Part shown: positions 25,510 through 36,784 of the stretch, piece by piece
How the letters are laid out: every line of letters starts with the position of its first letter
Position numbering within the stretch: position 1 is the first letter of the stretch
Position numbers and translations under genes: made by a program
The notes under the pieces: model-generated
Seen by the model: the letters and a program-made list of their open reading frames with translations, nothing else
Databases searched by the model: none
Told to the model about the DNA's origin: nothing
From: Chamaea fasciata
Taxonomy: Eukaryota > Chordata > Aves > Passeriformes > Sylviidae
Assembly: GCA_029207755.1 (NCBI GenBank)
Contig: JARCOQ010000008.1
Span: 31,594,521 to 31,658,520 of the forward strand
DNA length: 64,000 nt
Reading direction: 5' to 3'

Positions 25510-26915
25510 TTAAAACAGCTCCTGAAGTTTCAAGTCCAAAGGATTCTGGTTTAGATACTGCTTTCACTTTCCTAGGTCAGGGAAGCACTGGGCACTGTTA
25601 CACAGGGTCAGGTACTTCTGCTTAGGAATTCATGCTCTGAGCACTCAAAGTGCAGAGTTTTACTGCCTTTAAATGGGAAAAAGTTGTTAAACTGTGGTAA
25701 TTTGGAGTCAAACAAATGACACCTATTTCAGGAACATTTGGGCACATAATCTGCCTTGAGTCAAAGTGCTCTACACTTACATTCAAATAAGCTCTCTTAA
25801 ACTGAATAATGCACAAGTTCAAGTGACTTACTGACCTGGAGCTTAAATGGTCACAAAATTCAGAATAGCATGTCCCTAAGGATCTATGCATTCAAATCAT
25901 GGGAAGCTTTACATTTTCATAGGACAATTTCTGCCTTTTAAACTCCCCTACACTGAAAGCCTATGATAACCTCCTTAGCACAGACTGCACTGCTTAAAAC
26001 CTTATAAGATACCAAGTACAGGAATTTTTTTTTAACTTTGTGCTCTACAATGCTTTGAAACATTGTTTTGCAAATTGTGTTTCGTTTTGGAGAATTGCTC
26101 CCTATACCCTTTGTCATTTTCTTTGTATTTTCCTAACTTAGTGTGAAACAAATGTCTTTAAAAAAACCCTCCTCATACACACTGTAGTCATATGGGTGCT
26201 TAATTCACAAAGTTTTTAAAGGCAGGCTTCTTACATTCTCATGGATTTTCTCAGTCATTTCAATGTTAATTTTACTGCTTCATCCAAAATACAAGTTCTC
26301 CAGACCATACAAGTAATTATTTTGTTGATACTGGATCTTCCCCTCACTTTCATTCCTCAAGGTACAGATGTAACTTTGAGAAGTTTATGTGGCATTGGTG
26401 AGTTGGGTTTTTTTTAAAGCACAAACAATAAGAATTCTTAGTTTTAAGCACCCACTGGGAGATGGGACCAGTTTTCCAAAGGCAAGCTTACAGTTCCTAT
26501 AACTGCATTATTTGTACCCCTCTCTTGACAAAAATATTGCTCAGAACAAGTACCAGCAGAACACCCCATCGGGTCTGGTACAGCCCAGCCTGCTGTCACA
26601 ATTCCTATATAAAACATTCTGCAAAAAGAGGATTCCACTCTCAGATTTGTTACACTGCAGTCTTGAGATGTTTTGTTGTGCCCCAACCATCCTGATTTAT
26701 TATTAAGAACCTTTTTCTTTTACCTGAAAGGCTTTTGTCACCAACACCAACTCAAGCTGATTCAGCCACAGCAGGAAAGTTTGGAGCCTGGACACGATGC
26801 ACCATTAGAAGTACAAGGCTGAGCAGGATCTTTTCTAGTCTGGTAAACAGTAATATAATTGCAGCCAAAGTTTACTTTTCATTTGGGAAGAGCTATGCAG
26901 TCACGGAAGTATTCC
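25510..26915. other. Noncoding sequence, nothing recognised
   Basis: Unique AT-rich sequence. Overlapping short frames near 26444-26706 on both strands carry no recognisable product. Confidence 0.6.
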
Positions 26916-26919
26916 GTAC

Positions 26920-27900
26920 AAACTTTAATTAGATGATCTTGTATAAGTCAATAAGTGGAATAATTTAGCACAGGCCACAGTTTATATTTGAGCCTTATGT
27001 CTACTTGTTGCATTGTTTAATTAGCCAAGAGTTATGAAGTCTAATATTGGCTCACAGTTTTCTACCCCCTAACAATTCTTTGTAGCCAGAAAAATAACAA
27101 TGCATCTCCACTGAATAATAAAAACACTGCAGCACTTTAACTGTGATGCATCTGTCTGACATTAATAAGACTACCACTGGAATACTGTTTTCCAGAAGAG
27201 TCATCCTACCTCTTATTAAGAGTTTCAGACAATTCAATCCTTGTAAATATTTATATAATATGCTAAGTGGAAGTGGGAATAGATTTTTTTTCCAGTACAA
27301 TGGACTTAATTACCATGATAAAGAGGCAGCACGTACCTGAACCATTCACTTACAAACTCAGTAAGAAGCAAACATTCCAAACAGGCAATTAATCAAAGTC
27401 ATTCTGAATTAAGTCAAGGCAGTTTGTCTTATTGTTGGAGATTCACTTAAATGTCCTACATGCGTGTGTCATAGTCATAGTAACTGATGTCAAGTGTGTT
27501 CTAAATATAAGCGTTACTGTACTTACATATAAGAGAATGTGCACACCATCATTGCTTAGAATACTAATATATGAAAACCAAAATAATTTGTGTAGAGAGC
27601 CTGTGAAATTGAATTCAGATCCAATCTGCTGAAAAAGAATTTCCATTTGACTTTAAATTCCAATTCACAATGCATAAACTATGGCATTTATTAGAGTGTT
27701 CTGTCATTTGTCACTTTTATAGAATACACCGCATTTTCCAAGCTATAAAATGCCTTAAAATTATGCAGCAATGATGTATGTTATCATTATTTTTCTTTGC
27801 CAATGTTTGGGTTACATTCAGCAGATCAAAACAGGGCTGATTTATAAACTTAATAAATAGCAACATACTTCAACTTTGTGTGTGTGTACCTATGGAAGCT
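26920..27900. promoter_or_regulatory. Possible cluster of conserved noncoding elements
   Basis: Nearly 1 kb of complex, AT-rich sequence free of long mononucleotide runs and mobile elements. It contains many homeodomain- and SOX/POU-like cores, for example ACTTTAATTAGATG near 26922, CATTGTTTAATTAG near 27012 and GGCAATTAATC near 27384. Its texture is that of conserved developmental enhancers. There is no coding potential: all frames are under 85 codons. No conservation data were available. Confidence 0.25.
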
Positions 27901-30900
27901 TCATTTACTTCCTGATTCTAAACGCTATATTCAAACCAAATATTTGAGCAAATTAAATTCAGACCATCTCACTGCACGGGACTGATGCAAGTAACTGCAG
28001 GGGCTGCTGAAAGAACATAACTTTCCTGCAAACACTTCAACAGGAGTGCAGTGCTGCCAGCAGCTGGCAACCAAATTTCACTTACAGATTCTCATTCAGA
28101 GTGTAAAAAAACAGCCACCACTGGAAGTCTGTACAGCAGGCTCTGACACTGACAGCTTCCAAATACAGGAATTCCTAAGGAAAGCTATACTTTAGTGGTA
28201 AATTTACAGTTCAGACACTTTGAATATTTCTTTCCTTCAAAACTACTTTGATGATCTGATAACCTCAAACTGGTGAGCTGCTTTTCGCTTCAAAATTATC
28301 CCAGAGAGTCACTTTAGGTTGCAGAAAAGATGAAAACAATGAGGCTCTAGACAAATGTGAAGAGTTTATTAAGAAAAACTGCTACCTAAGGAGTTCCACA
28401 GAAACTTGTAAGCTCTGACAAATCCCCACAGATGACTACAACCCTACAGAACAGATAAAATAATGGATTTAATAGCACATTTCCTCCCCCAGAGAAGTCA
28501 TAACAAAGACACAAAGACCCAGCACACACTCACTGCCCTCACTGACAGCTAATACTGCTCAGTTTGGAGTCTCTTGTTGCTTGGGGTGGTTTTGGGAAGC
28601 CTACAGCAAGTGACTTCGACTACTACAAACTCCACATCACACTTTTGTGCTGGGGGAGGCTGGGATGCATCCTGAAATCACAGCTGGACCAGTGTAACCA
28701 TTGCATTCTTTTCCTTGAAAACAAACTTTTTCTCTTGATTTCACTTGAAGCAGCGCATTGCACACTGAGAAAGTAACGTGCCAGCAAAAATACATAAGGT
28801 CATAAAGGAACCAGTCTTACAGCAAAAGTAATTTGATTGTCTTCACCTGCTACAAAAGGATAATTATTAAAACATCTCACTCAATTACAAAATTGAAAAA
28901 GATAGAAGAAATACCCCATACAAATAAAACTGCTGGACCCTAATAATGTTCACCCAAAATCCTCTCACTGGGTGCCTTCTGAGCAAGGGGAGATTAGCCC
29001 ACAACTCTCTAGAGACATCTCACGCTAGAGAGGCTTCCCAGCACGGCTTTCTTAGAATAAAAATGTTTAGACAGGTTCAGAAAGGCACTCCAGAGGAAAC
29101 ATATGTTGTTCCTGGCTCTAATGGATGCTCTGGTAATTAAGTTTCACAAGGACCACAGGCATATCATTAAATATTACATTCATCTTCAAACACTTGCTTC
29201 TAAATATATCTTTGTACATCAAGGTAAAGAAGAATTAAAATTAATTGCACCACTTAAAAGCTTGTCTCTCCAACTTGCTACTTGTTCAGCATTTCCATTT
29301 ATATGGCCATGCCCTTGTTTTGCCTTCTGCTTCCTTGTTGATGTGAAATTTTTTACAGATTTTTAGGATGGGTGAAAGATTTCCAGAGAGCCACCTGCAC
29401 CTTCCTGAGTGTGCCACAGGGCAGGTGGGGAAAAGGCAAGAAGCAACAGGAGGATCCTAGGAGCATCAGGAAAGGACTAAGAAAATAAAGGAGACAAGAG
29501 AAAAAAAAAAGAAAAGTGGAAAGGTGAAATGAGGAAATATAGGCAAGTGTGGAAGAAAACGAGGGGTAACAAGCTGGGATTTCCATGGCACAAAGATTTC
29601 TAAAGAACCAAAATCAGCAGTTGCACTATCACCTCTCCTGAAAGAGTCACACATGGCTGCATCAATAATAAATCAGAAGGGCAAAACCAGGGAAGCAGCA
29701 TCTTGAGGTTTGGGATGCTCTGCATGAATCACCTTGTCAATGTAGTACAGTTACCTCCATATTTAATAATTTTAACTAAGTTTCCTCAACACCTCGTTTT
29801 AAAAAGCACCAAAAATACCCCACAGAGATAATTTTCTTTGTCAGTATTTGTCATAAAAACAAATTTCAGTCACTCTGCACAAATTGTGGTCTATTCCCAG
29901 GCAGACAAAATCCTATAGCCCAAAGGTGACACACAAATATTTGTCATCCGGAGTACTGTTTTATAACTCCAATCACCAAAAATATGTCATTTATCCTCTA
30001 CTGCCTCACCCCATGAACAGTTTGCTGATAACACCAGCAGATTTTAGCTACAGTGAAAGCTATACTTTCTGTACACAAGATTTCACCTGGAAGTGATCCA
30101 TGACAACTACAATAAGACAGGTGAGTGATTCTGGAGGTGGAAAAAAACCAAAAGAGGTTTGGTTTATTGTAGGGAAGGGGTAACCCTCCATCCCATCTGA
30201 AACAGACACAGAGTCTGAAAGGTGGGCCAAAAAAAGATGCCATTCTTTAAATGAAGGCCTGTGAGGTCGTTCAATCCCCTGAGGAATTTTAGGAGCAGAG
30301 AAAACATTACAACTGAAGACAAGACAGCAAAGTGTGTAATGATAAGATTGAGAGCTGGCAGGATATAACCTTCAGGAGAAGAAAATATATAGCAAGAAGA
30401 AATATTAAGAAAGAAAAAAGGCTTTGGGAAACAGAGAAACTTTGGTTTGTTAAAAAGAAAGACCCAACATGCTACACAAGACTACTGCCATAGCATTAGA
30501 CACCCATTGAAGGCTGGGATTATTTCTGACCACACGCAAATATAAAGGTAAAAACATAAACGTACAGTTTTAACTAGAGGAGGACCTGGCTCTCCGACCT
30601 GAAAACCTAAGGAAAGGAAGGACTCCTCTTCAAAGCCACAGCCATATGACAGACATACCAAGTGTCAAAGGCAACACCTAAAATCACATTTTTGCAATGA
30701 GGAGCCTGTTGCTGGCACACGTAGAAATTTTCTGCTCTAATGGTCTGGTGCTCTCACAATTAGATGGAGCTACAAGAATTCAAATCACCACTGAATCCAA
30801 CCCCACACCCAAAAGGGAAATGTGAACATCTGGGGACATGTCCCTCACTACCTCACCTTCCAGGAGCACTAAGAATAACTCCCAGTCTGATCTTTTCATG

Positions 30901-31255
30901 AACTTCAAGTTACTCTGCTGATCTCTGGGAAAGTTAATCTTCACTCTCTAACCTTCAAAAAGGACACGAGTTGACAGTAATTTTCACACCACACATGAAC
31001 ATAGCTTGAAAGATTTTTATGAGGCAGCAGGATTAATCTCCTAAGGAAATGTGAACAGCTGGGTGGTTTTTATTTACTCAGAAATACTGAGACAAACCTG
31101 TGGTCCTCTCAATTTTCAGAAATACAGACTCTTCAAAATAATTACATGAAGTGTTTTTCGTTTTGCAGCTAAATATTTGAGAGATTATTTTTCAGCCTCA
31201 CAGGCACTGATTTTCAGCAGCATTCAGAGTCAAGACACATTTATTATATTACAAT
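27901..31255. other. Noncoding, mostly unique sequence
   Basis: No gene or mobile element recognised. A purine-rich stretch lies at 29480-29570 and a donor-like CAGGTGAGT at 30118-30126 that lacks a good acceptor or frame. Confidence 0.6.
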
Positions 31256-31259
31256 CATA

Positions 31260-31610
31260 AGCCATATTTTATACTAAAAACAGGCTTGCATTCTTTTGAA
31301 TGATGTTTATACTGATGAAAACCTCATTAAATATGAAAGCCACGGGCAAAATGGAAAAGATGCTGATTTTCTTTATCTATTAGAAGTAGTGCTGATTGCT
31401 TTCAGAGCGGAGAAAAATGCCAGTTTCACGCAGCTAAATGTACTCCCCATAATCCATTTATCCCTCACTGGAGTTACAGTCGTTTGCCTTCCAGCAGGCA
31501 GGAATTGCACCGTGCTGCCACCGGGAGGCACAGTCAGATTTTACAGTTTGCAACGTCTCCATTTATGTCAGAACAGCCTGCCTGGAGAATCTGACTAAAA
31601 GATTTATTCA
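31260..31610. promoter_or_regulatory. Possible conserved noncoding element
   Basis: Complex, repeat-free sequence with several retained CpGs (near 31342, 31408, 31429, 31482, 31511, 31522 and 31554) in an otherwise CpG-poor region. TGCCACCGGGAGGCA at 31516-31530 resembles a CTCF core, with mismatches. The 100-codon frame over it has no recognisable domain. A regulatory role is inferred from texture only. Confidence 0.25.
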
Positions 31611-31879
31611 GCTTTGTTCCAGCAGAGGATAGGAAAAAGTTATGCAGTGATTAAAAAATTCCAACATTCTAGCCACACAAAAATATGAAAGCAATCCACT
31701 GCCAGAGTAGATTTTAGCTATTTCAAGCTGAAGTGTGAATTCAGTTTGACATGAAGGGGCCACCCACAAAAAATCTTTTGAAGATGGATTTTTTTTTTTT
31801 TAATGTCCTGTAGGTGGCTAAAATCAAATACAGCATTAACCGCTTCCAGTAGCGTAGAAAGAAATTTTCTAAGTAAAAA

Positions 31880-32160
31880 AAACAATTATATTCTGTTAAT
31901 TGGAGAGCAGAAGATGAATGATCATTTCATTAAAAGCAAGTGCGGAGTTTTTAATTGCAATTTTAACTGTAGGCTATAAATAGATCTGAATTCAATGGCA
32001 GAAAGGTTGCTGCTATAAATTATTTTGACTTCAGTTATGTTTAAACCATTTAGAAAACAAACTATTACTTGATAAAGAGACTTGGTGCGGCTTTTACAAA
32101 GTTGCAGCCCCTTTAAATTAATTTTCAACTCAAGTCACTCCACGGTGTGATAAAGAGGAG
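31880..32160. promoter_or_regulatory. Possible enhancer-like block with a perfect MEF2-type site
   Basis: Complex AT-rich sequence with TTAATTGGAG near 31898 and TTTAATTGCAATTTTAA near 31949. CTATAAATAG at 31974-31983 fits the MEF2 consensus YTAWWWWTAR at every position. TTAAATTAATTTTC lies near 32113. It directly precedes the first CR1 insertion of the cluster. Confidence 0.22.
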
Positions 32161-32357
32161 GAAGAAGACAAAAATTTTTGAATATGAAAGAATAACAAGA
32201 ATCTGAATGATGTGAGGAATCACTTCGGGAGAACTATGAGAACTGTTTTTTTTATTTTGTGGAAGGGATCTATGATACTAAACATATGCAAGTACAACCC
32301 AGGCGCAGATCTCTGCAGCCATGGGGTTTGGGGATTGAATCCACACATTGGGCTGGT

Positions 32358-32640
32358 CACAGAATTCACAGAATCACTGGGCTGGAAGAGACGTCCAAGA
32401 TCATGGAGTCCAACCCAGGCCCGACACCTCAACTAAGCCATGGCACCAAGTGCCACATCCAGTCTCTCCTTAAACACATCCAGGGATGGTGACTCCACCA
32501 CCTCTGTGGGCAGACCATTCCAGGACTTTATCATCCTTTCTGTAAAATCCTTTTTCCTGAAATCCAACCTATATTTCCCTTGGCACAGTCTGAAACCGTG
32601 TCTTTTCACAGTTCTGTCTGTCCAGTGGGGTCTGACCTCC
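32358..32640 (-). mobile_element. CR1 LINE, 5'-truncated 3' end
   Basis: The element runs on the minus strand. Its 3' terminus reads CACAGAAT-TCACAGAAT on the + strand, the complement of the CR1 terminal octamers. The body matches the avian CR1 type whose + strand copy reads 'ctgggctggaagag... ccaagatcatggagtccaaccca'. CR1 elements copy themselves by target-primed reverse transcription and usually leave truncated 3' ends like this one. The 5' boundary is uncertain. It is a different subfamily from the copies at 35260 and 39533. Confidence 0.9.
32433..32615 (-). pseudogene. C-terminal remnant of CR1 ORF2 protein
   Basis: About 60 codons at the end of an open frame match the CR1 ORF2 tail after the reverse-transcriptase domain. 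The order YRLDFRKKDFT, WNGLPTEVVESPSLDVFKERLD and ALG then stop is the usual tail pattern (RLDIRKKFF, WNRLP.EVV.APSLEVFK.RLDGALG). The endonuclease and RT core are missing, so it cannot act by itself. The frame is uninterrupted over the tail, suggesting a fairly young insertion. The open frame upstream of 32615 is not recognisably CR1. Confidence 0.85.
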
Positions 32641-33445
32641 TGCTCCAAAAAGCAGATCCCAGAACAGATGTGCCCAGGGTCAGGGTCTGCTCCTTGTTCT
32701 GCTCTGCCTCGAGGCAGGAGGAGGAGGAAGCCTGAAGTGCCCATGGAGTAACTGCTGGAGCACACAAGTTCACAGGGAACCCGGCCAGGAGCCTCACAGA
32801 GCTGTCAGATGTCACACCTGTGGCTCCCTGGAGCTTCCAGAAACTTTGTAATAAAGATGTAATAATGCAGCATCCCGGACTGAAGTGAACTAATTCAGGA
32901 CTGTAAAATGCAGCAGTTATGTTTTATCACTTTATCAAATCCCACTATGATTTAAATAACAGAAATGTGATACATAGCTTCCATGCAGAAAGGTAAGTGT
33001 GGGTACAAAATCTGCTTCCTCCTAACTGAAACAGTGCACTCTGCATTTAGCTAAAACAACTTCAAAAACTGCTTTGATAAATGCCATTAAGAAAATAGGT
33101 GGTTTAGGAGAGAGATAATCTAAACATGATTCAAACCAAGTGCGGTACTTTTGCTGAATTACTCTGAAACCTGATAGCTAAAGTACCATGTTAATAATAT
33201 TTTAGGAGAAAGTATTTCAAATTAACTTCTAAGTAGAATAACCAACTGCTATGAAACAGAAAAGCTGAAGAAAAATATGTAATAGGTTATCAGTTGGGGC
33301 TCTCCCTGTGTATCAGGGAGCAAGTGATCTAGACTAGTGTTTTCAAAAATTTATCTAAATAAATATGAAGAGAGACAGATTGGCCGCCATCTGCAATGTA
33401 CCACAACATCCGGATGAGTTAAGTACTTAACTTCCATCACAGTCA
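32641..33445. other. Noncoding sequence, nothing recognised
   Basis: Just upstream (5') of the CR1 end the sequence is GC-richer to about 32840, possibly unrecognised CR1 sequence. The remainder is unique and AT-rich. Confidence 0.5.
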
Positions 33446-33449
33446 GCAG

Positions 33450-33700
33450 GAGTTGGATGCTTAATGTATTTGGATGCTTTAGAAATCACATTAGGCACCT
33501 AAATGTGTAAAGTGCATAAATATCTCTCACTTTACAGCCTCTAGTTTTCAAGTGCCTTAGTCCTGAGCTGTCAAATGGGAATAACTGTGTTTGCCCAATT
33601 CATGGGGGAATAGGAAAAAGCAATGAAGGCTGTGAGGTGTTCAGATCCTGCAGCAGTGGTGTGTGAATGCCCTGGAGGAAGGAAACTTAGGGCAGAAAGG
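33450..33700. mobile_element. Probable ancient SINE (MIR-like amniote) relic
   Basis: The order of motifs resembles the old tRNA-derived amniote SINEs: TTAGGCACCTAAATG near 33491, AAGTGCCTTAGTCCTGAG near 33550, GTCAAATGGGAATAA near 33570, then GGCTGTGAGGTGTTCAGATCCTGCAG near 33628. These correspond to the familiar 'gcctcagt..tgtaaaatgggataa...tgtgaggtgctcagatac' string. It is diverged and has no A tail or target duplication. The family assignment is from memory. Confidence 0.4.
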
Positions 33701-35080
33701 TGACTGGATGTGAGGGTGCTATCAGAAACACAACACAGAGGACATTGTGCAGAGAAAAACCAGAGTCCAGAGGGTAAATGGGAATTATTTAGCAACTTAT
33801 TCACAACATACGGATGTCAACTTCTTCCTATGAAACCACCAAGTGAAAATACCCATTCTGAAATGTCCCCTCCTGTCACTTTTAATGGAAACCAAGAAAA
33901 TACAGGTACTTCAGTACCCTTCACACTGTGATCAATCTGTTGTGAATCCCTCCTCACATTTTCTACAGATTCACGCTTTTTGCTTTAACGTCTGTAGAAT
34001 TATTTTCCAATCTAATAACAATCTCTCCATCCCACTAACACTAATAACCATCAGGGCCAGCACCCACCCACACCACCCTCTCAGAGTCCAAAAAAGCAAC
34101 AAACAAAACTGTCACAAACTCGTAATTGTCATGACAAATATGCCTAAAGCTTTAAGTTGCCATGATTAAGCAAAGTATCTGAGATCAAACTAACTAATGC
34201 ACTTAAATTGTCCAGTACTTTTTTAAGTATAAAATCAATCCAATCAGTAATTCACAAAAAAATCAATTCTGCATACTCCAGGGAAGGCAGGTATCCATTA
34301 CACAGTAATTGTTACACAGCTGCTATAAATGCTCAATAAAGAAAAATGACCTTGAAAGCCCAGCAGAAGTGCTCCCACACTTAAGGCTCGTGTGTTGCAC
34401 AACACTGAATTAAGCCTTCTCCTGGTAAGCTTCATTTTTTTTTTAAGTGGAAATTCCATGGAGACTATAATAGTATTTTAGGGTGCTCCCTAAGTGGTGC
34501 TTATCATGGCATCATCGGCCACCTCTGCTGATCCCAGAACTGTCCAGCAAAATATATCCTGCCTGGAATAGCTCAGGGGACTGCTGAACCAGGACTATGC
34601 TGACCCAAAGCCAGGGCCATCAAGTATGCTTGTCACAGGTCACTGCAGGTGAGGAAGTACATCCACATAGTTTCAGAGTTGACCAATTCCAACATTTCCA
34701 CTGGATATTTAAAATTATTACAGTAGTAGCCATATGTGTTTTTAAAGACTTTGATACAAAGTAAAGAACCTGGCTATTGCTCCAGAAGAAAATTCTCCAC
34801 TGTGGTAAATCTACATGGGGATGCTTTGGCAAAATATCTAACGCTTTCCTCCCCATAGTGTTTACTAGCTTGAACATACTTTCTCCCCATTTGGTTTCTT
34901 TCAGCCTTCTGCTTTCTTCCAGAAACAGAGGAACATTTATGTCCATCTTCCCTCTCTGCTCCTGCCAGCAGCACTATATCAAAGGCAGGAAAGCACATCG
35001 TAAATAAACGCTATTATTGCTAGAACAGTGTGAAAAACACTGCTTCAGTTCAATGACCAAAAAAAATGAAAAATTAATTT
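33701..35080. other. Noncoding, mostly unique sequence
   Basis: No gene recognised. The frames on the minus strand at 34620-34998 (74-108 codons) carry no recognisable domain. Confidence 0.6.
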
Positions 35081-35084
35081 CAGG

Positions 35085-35240
35085 TCATCCCAAACCGAAC
35101 AAGGCCTCCTGGGCCAGCAGGTTTATTCCTCTGGAGCTTCTTGGTTTTGCATTTTCAGCAAATTCTCTAAGCACACCCGTAATATTTATGTCAAGGCCGT
35201 TAATGAATATATTAAACAAGTCTGAAGCACTCAATTTTTT
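35085..35240 (-). pseudogene. CR1 reverse-transcriptase core fragment
   Basis: Translated on the minus strand, an uninterrupted frame reads LFNIFINGLDINITG, then a Leu-Arg-Glu-Phe-Ala-Glu-Asn stretch. This lines up with the LINE RT pattern VLFNIFINDLD.GIECTLSKFADD. The catalytic FADD is FAEN here, so both metal-binding aspartates are changed and the copy is dead. It is only about 50 codons long. It lies next to, but is not continuous with, the CR1 3' end at 35260, because the RT core should be on the opposite side of that element. Confidence 0.65.
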
Positions 35241-35259
35241 TTCCTGACCCATTTATTAC

Positions 35260-35545
35260 AGAGTAGAATGGTTCAGGTTGGAAGGGACCTTAAAGATCAT
35301 CTTGTTCTGAACCCCCCCTGCTGTGGACAGGGACACTTTCCACTATCCCAGGTTGCTCCAAGCCCCATTCAGCCTGACCTTGGACACTTCCAGGGATCCA
35401 GGGGCAGCCACAGCTTCTCTGGGCACCCTGTGCCAGGGCTTCCTCACCCTCACAGGGAAGAATTTTCTTCCCTGTACCAAATTTAAATCTACTCTCTTTC
35501 AGTTTAATACCACAACCCCTTGTCCTGTCCTGATAAAAAGTCCAG
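35260..35545 (-). mobile_element. CR1 LINE, 5'-truncated 3' end
   Basis: Minus-strand CR1. The + strand begins TAGAATGGTTCAGGTTGGAA and continues with the typical 'gggaccttaaagatcatct' body. On the minus strand the ORF2 tail stays in frame (FFPVRVRKPWHRVPREAVAAP, then SLEVSK.RL and a stop near 35347), the same subfamily as the copy at 39533. It is truncated upstream near 35545 (AAAAAGTCC). Confidence 0.9.
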
Positions 35546-35663
35546 ATGTTACCAGCTGGACTGGCCAGCAGACCAGCCCATGAGGCAGCCAGAGGAGCAT
35601 TACTGGGGAGAGGCTTCTAAATATCTGCCATATCAGTAACACACACATATCACTGCAATTTAA

Positions 35664-35692
35664 GTTTTGTTTTTGTTTTTGTTTTTTTTTTT
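35664..35692 (+). repeat. G-interrupted T-rich tract
   Basis: TTTTG repeated three times followed by a T run, in the + orientation. Confidence 0.7.
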
Positions 35693-35699
35693 CACTCAG

Positions 35700-36330
35700 T
35701 TCAATCTGGACTTGTGTTTGCTTTTTCCTCAGCCTGCAGTATCAGGGCAGAGGATGAGCTGCCCTGAGCAATCTGTGGTCCCACATTCTGCAGCCAGTTC
35801 CTGCCCCAAAGCTGAGAGGAGGACAGTGTTTCCTGAGTGTCTTCTCTCGTGGTCTGCCAGAAACAGCCTGTGGGACACACCTCAGCACCAAGGATTCCCC
35901 AGATTCCTGAGGTTTGTGCCACTTCTGCCAGTGTGCTGTGCTGGTAGCGTGGGGCTGTGTGGACCCTGAGGAAAGGTCAGTTCTGCAGCAGCCTCACCCA
36001 GGGCACGGCTGAGACCCCTCAGGGAAAAGGTATTTGCAAAAGGGCAATCCGAGCAGTGAGATGGAAGTGTGCAAACCCTCCTGCAGCACCTGGGTCTGGC
36101 AGGGCGAGCAGCTCCAGGTGCCTGGGTGGGTATTCCCCTACAGCCCCTCTGTGCCCAGGGGAGGCAGCAGACACTTCTTGAGGCACTGGGTCCGTGGAGA
36201 GCCCCCTTGAGTGCTTGTGAACACAAAGTGTCTGGGGATGAGAGCATTAAAGTGCAGCCCAAAGCTTTCCTTGAGATTTTACAGGAACCCTCTGATCTCG
36301 ATGGGGAAAAAACATATATTCAGCTAATAT
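35700..36330. other. GC-rich patch, origin unknown
   Basis: About 600 bases of GC-richer sequence just upstream of a CR1 fragment. Frames are open on both strands (73-126 codons) with no recognisable product. It could be an undiagnosed mobile element or a GC-biased fragment. CpG density does not suggest a typical CpG island, and I see no LTR ends. Confidence 0.4.
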
Positions 36331-36371
36331 TCAAATGAGCTGCCAACTGAGATTGAGCATGCTGAATGCCG

Positions 36372-36463
36372 AATTTTCTTTCCTTGCTTCTGCTCTCTTT
36401 CCCCTCCCTGCCTCACAGGTGAGTACAAGGAAGGAGGTTCCTTGCTTTCTTCACCCCCTTAGG
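36372..36463 (+). other. Composite splice acceptor/donor (recursive-splice-like) site
   Basis: A nearly pure pyrimidine run of about 40 bases (36374-36414) ends in CACAG at 36418 and is followed directly by GTGAGT at 36419-36424. Acceptor and donor consensus thus share one junction, with no exon between. A perfect 7-bp hairpin (CAAGGAA 36426-36432, loop GGAGG, TTCCTTG 36438-36444) follows the donor, then a second pyrimidine run ending CTTAG directly before GT at 36463. Recursive sites of this form are known in very long vertebrate introns. Whether this one is transcribed is unknown. Confidence 0.3.
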
Positions 36464-36784
36464 TTTTTGTTCTTGCACACAAACAGAACAGTTCATGAAA
36501 CAGGCAAGACACAACTAATGCTGGCAATGAGAGAAGTTATTAAAAACACAATATGCATTAACTCTCTTGTAATCACAAAACCTGCTTCATAACCTCACAA
36601 GATGACAACCACCAGAATGAAAAGGCTTGAGTGCACCTGCTGTACACTAAAAGTCTGTATGCCATACGGAAATCAGCTCCCAGCCAATACCTGGAATTCC
36701 TGGAGAAGGGCTGTTCCCTCTGTACTATTGAACTTATTTTCTGTTACTATAATCAAGGCCACACAATCCTTCCTGTAGGACATG
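36464..36784. other. Noncoding sequence, nothing recognised
   Basis: Unique AT-rich sequence between the splice-like site and the CR1 RT fragment. Confidence 0.5.

Noticed and set aside
30111..30130. CAGGTGAGT as an exon donor
   Set aside because: Upstream sequence is A-rich with stops in the frames, and no acceptor is visible.
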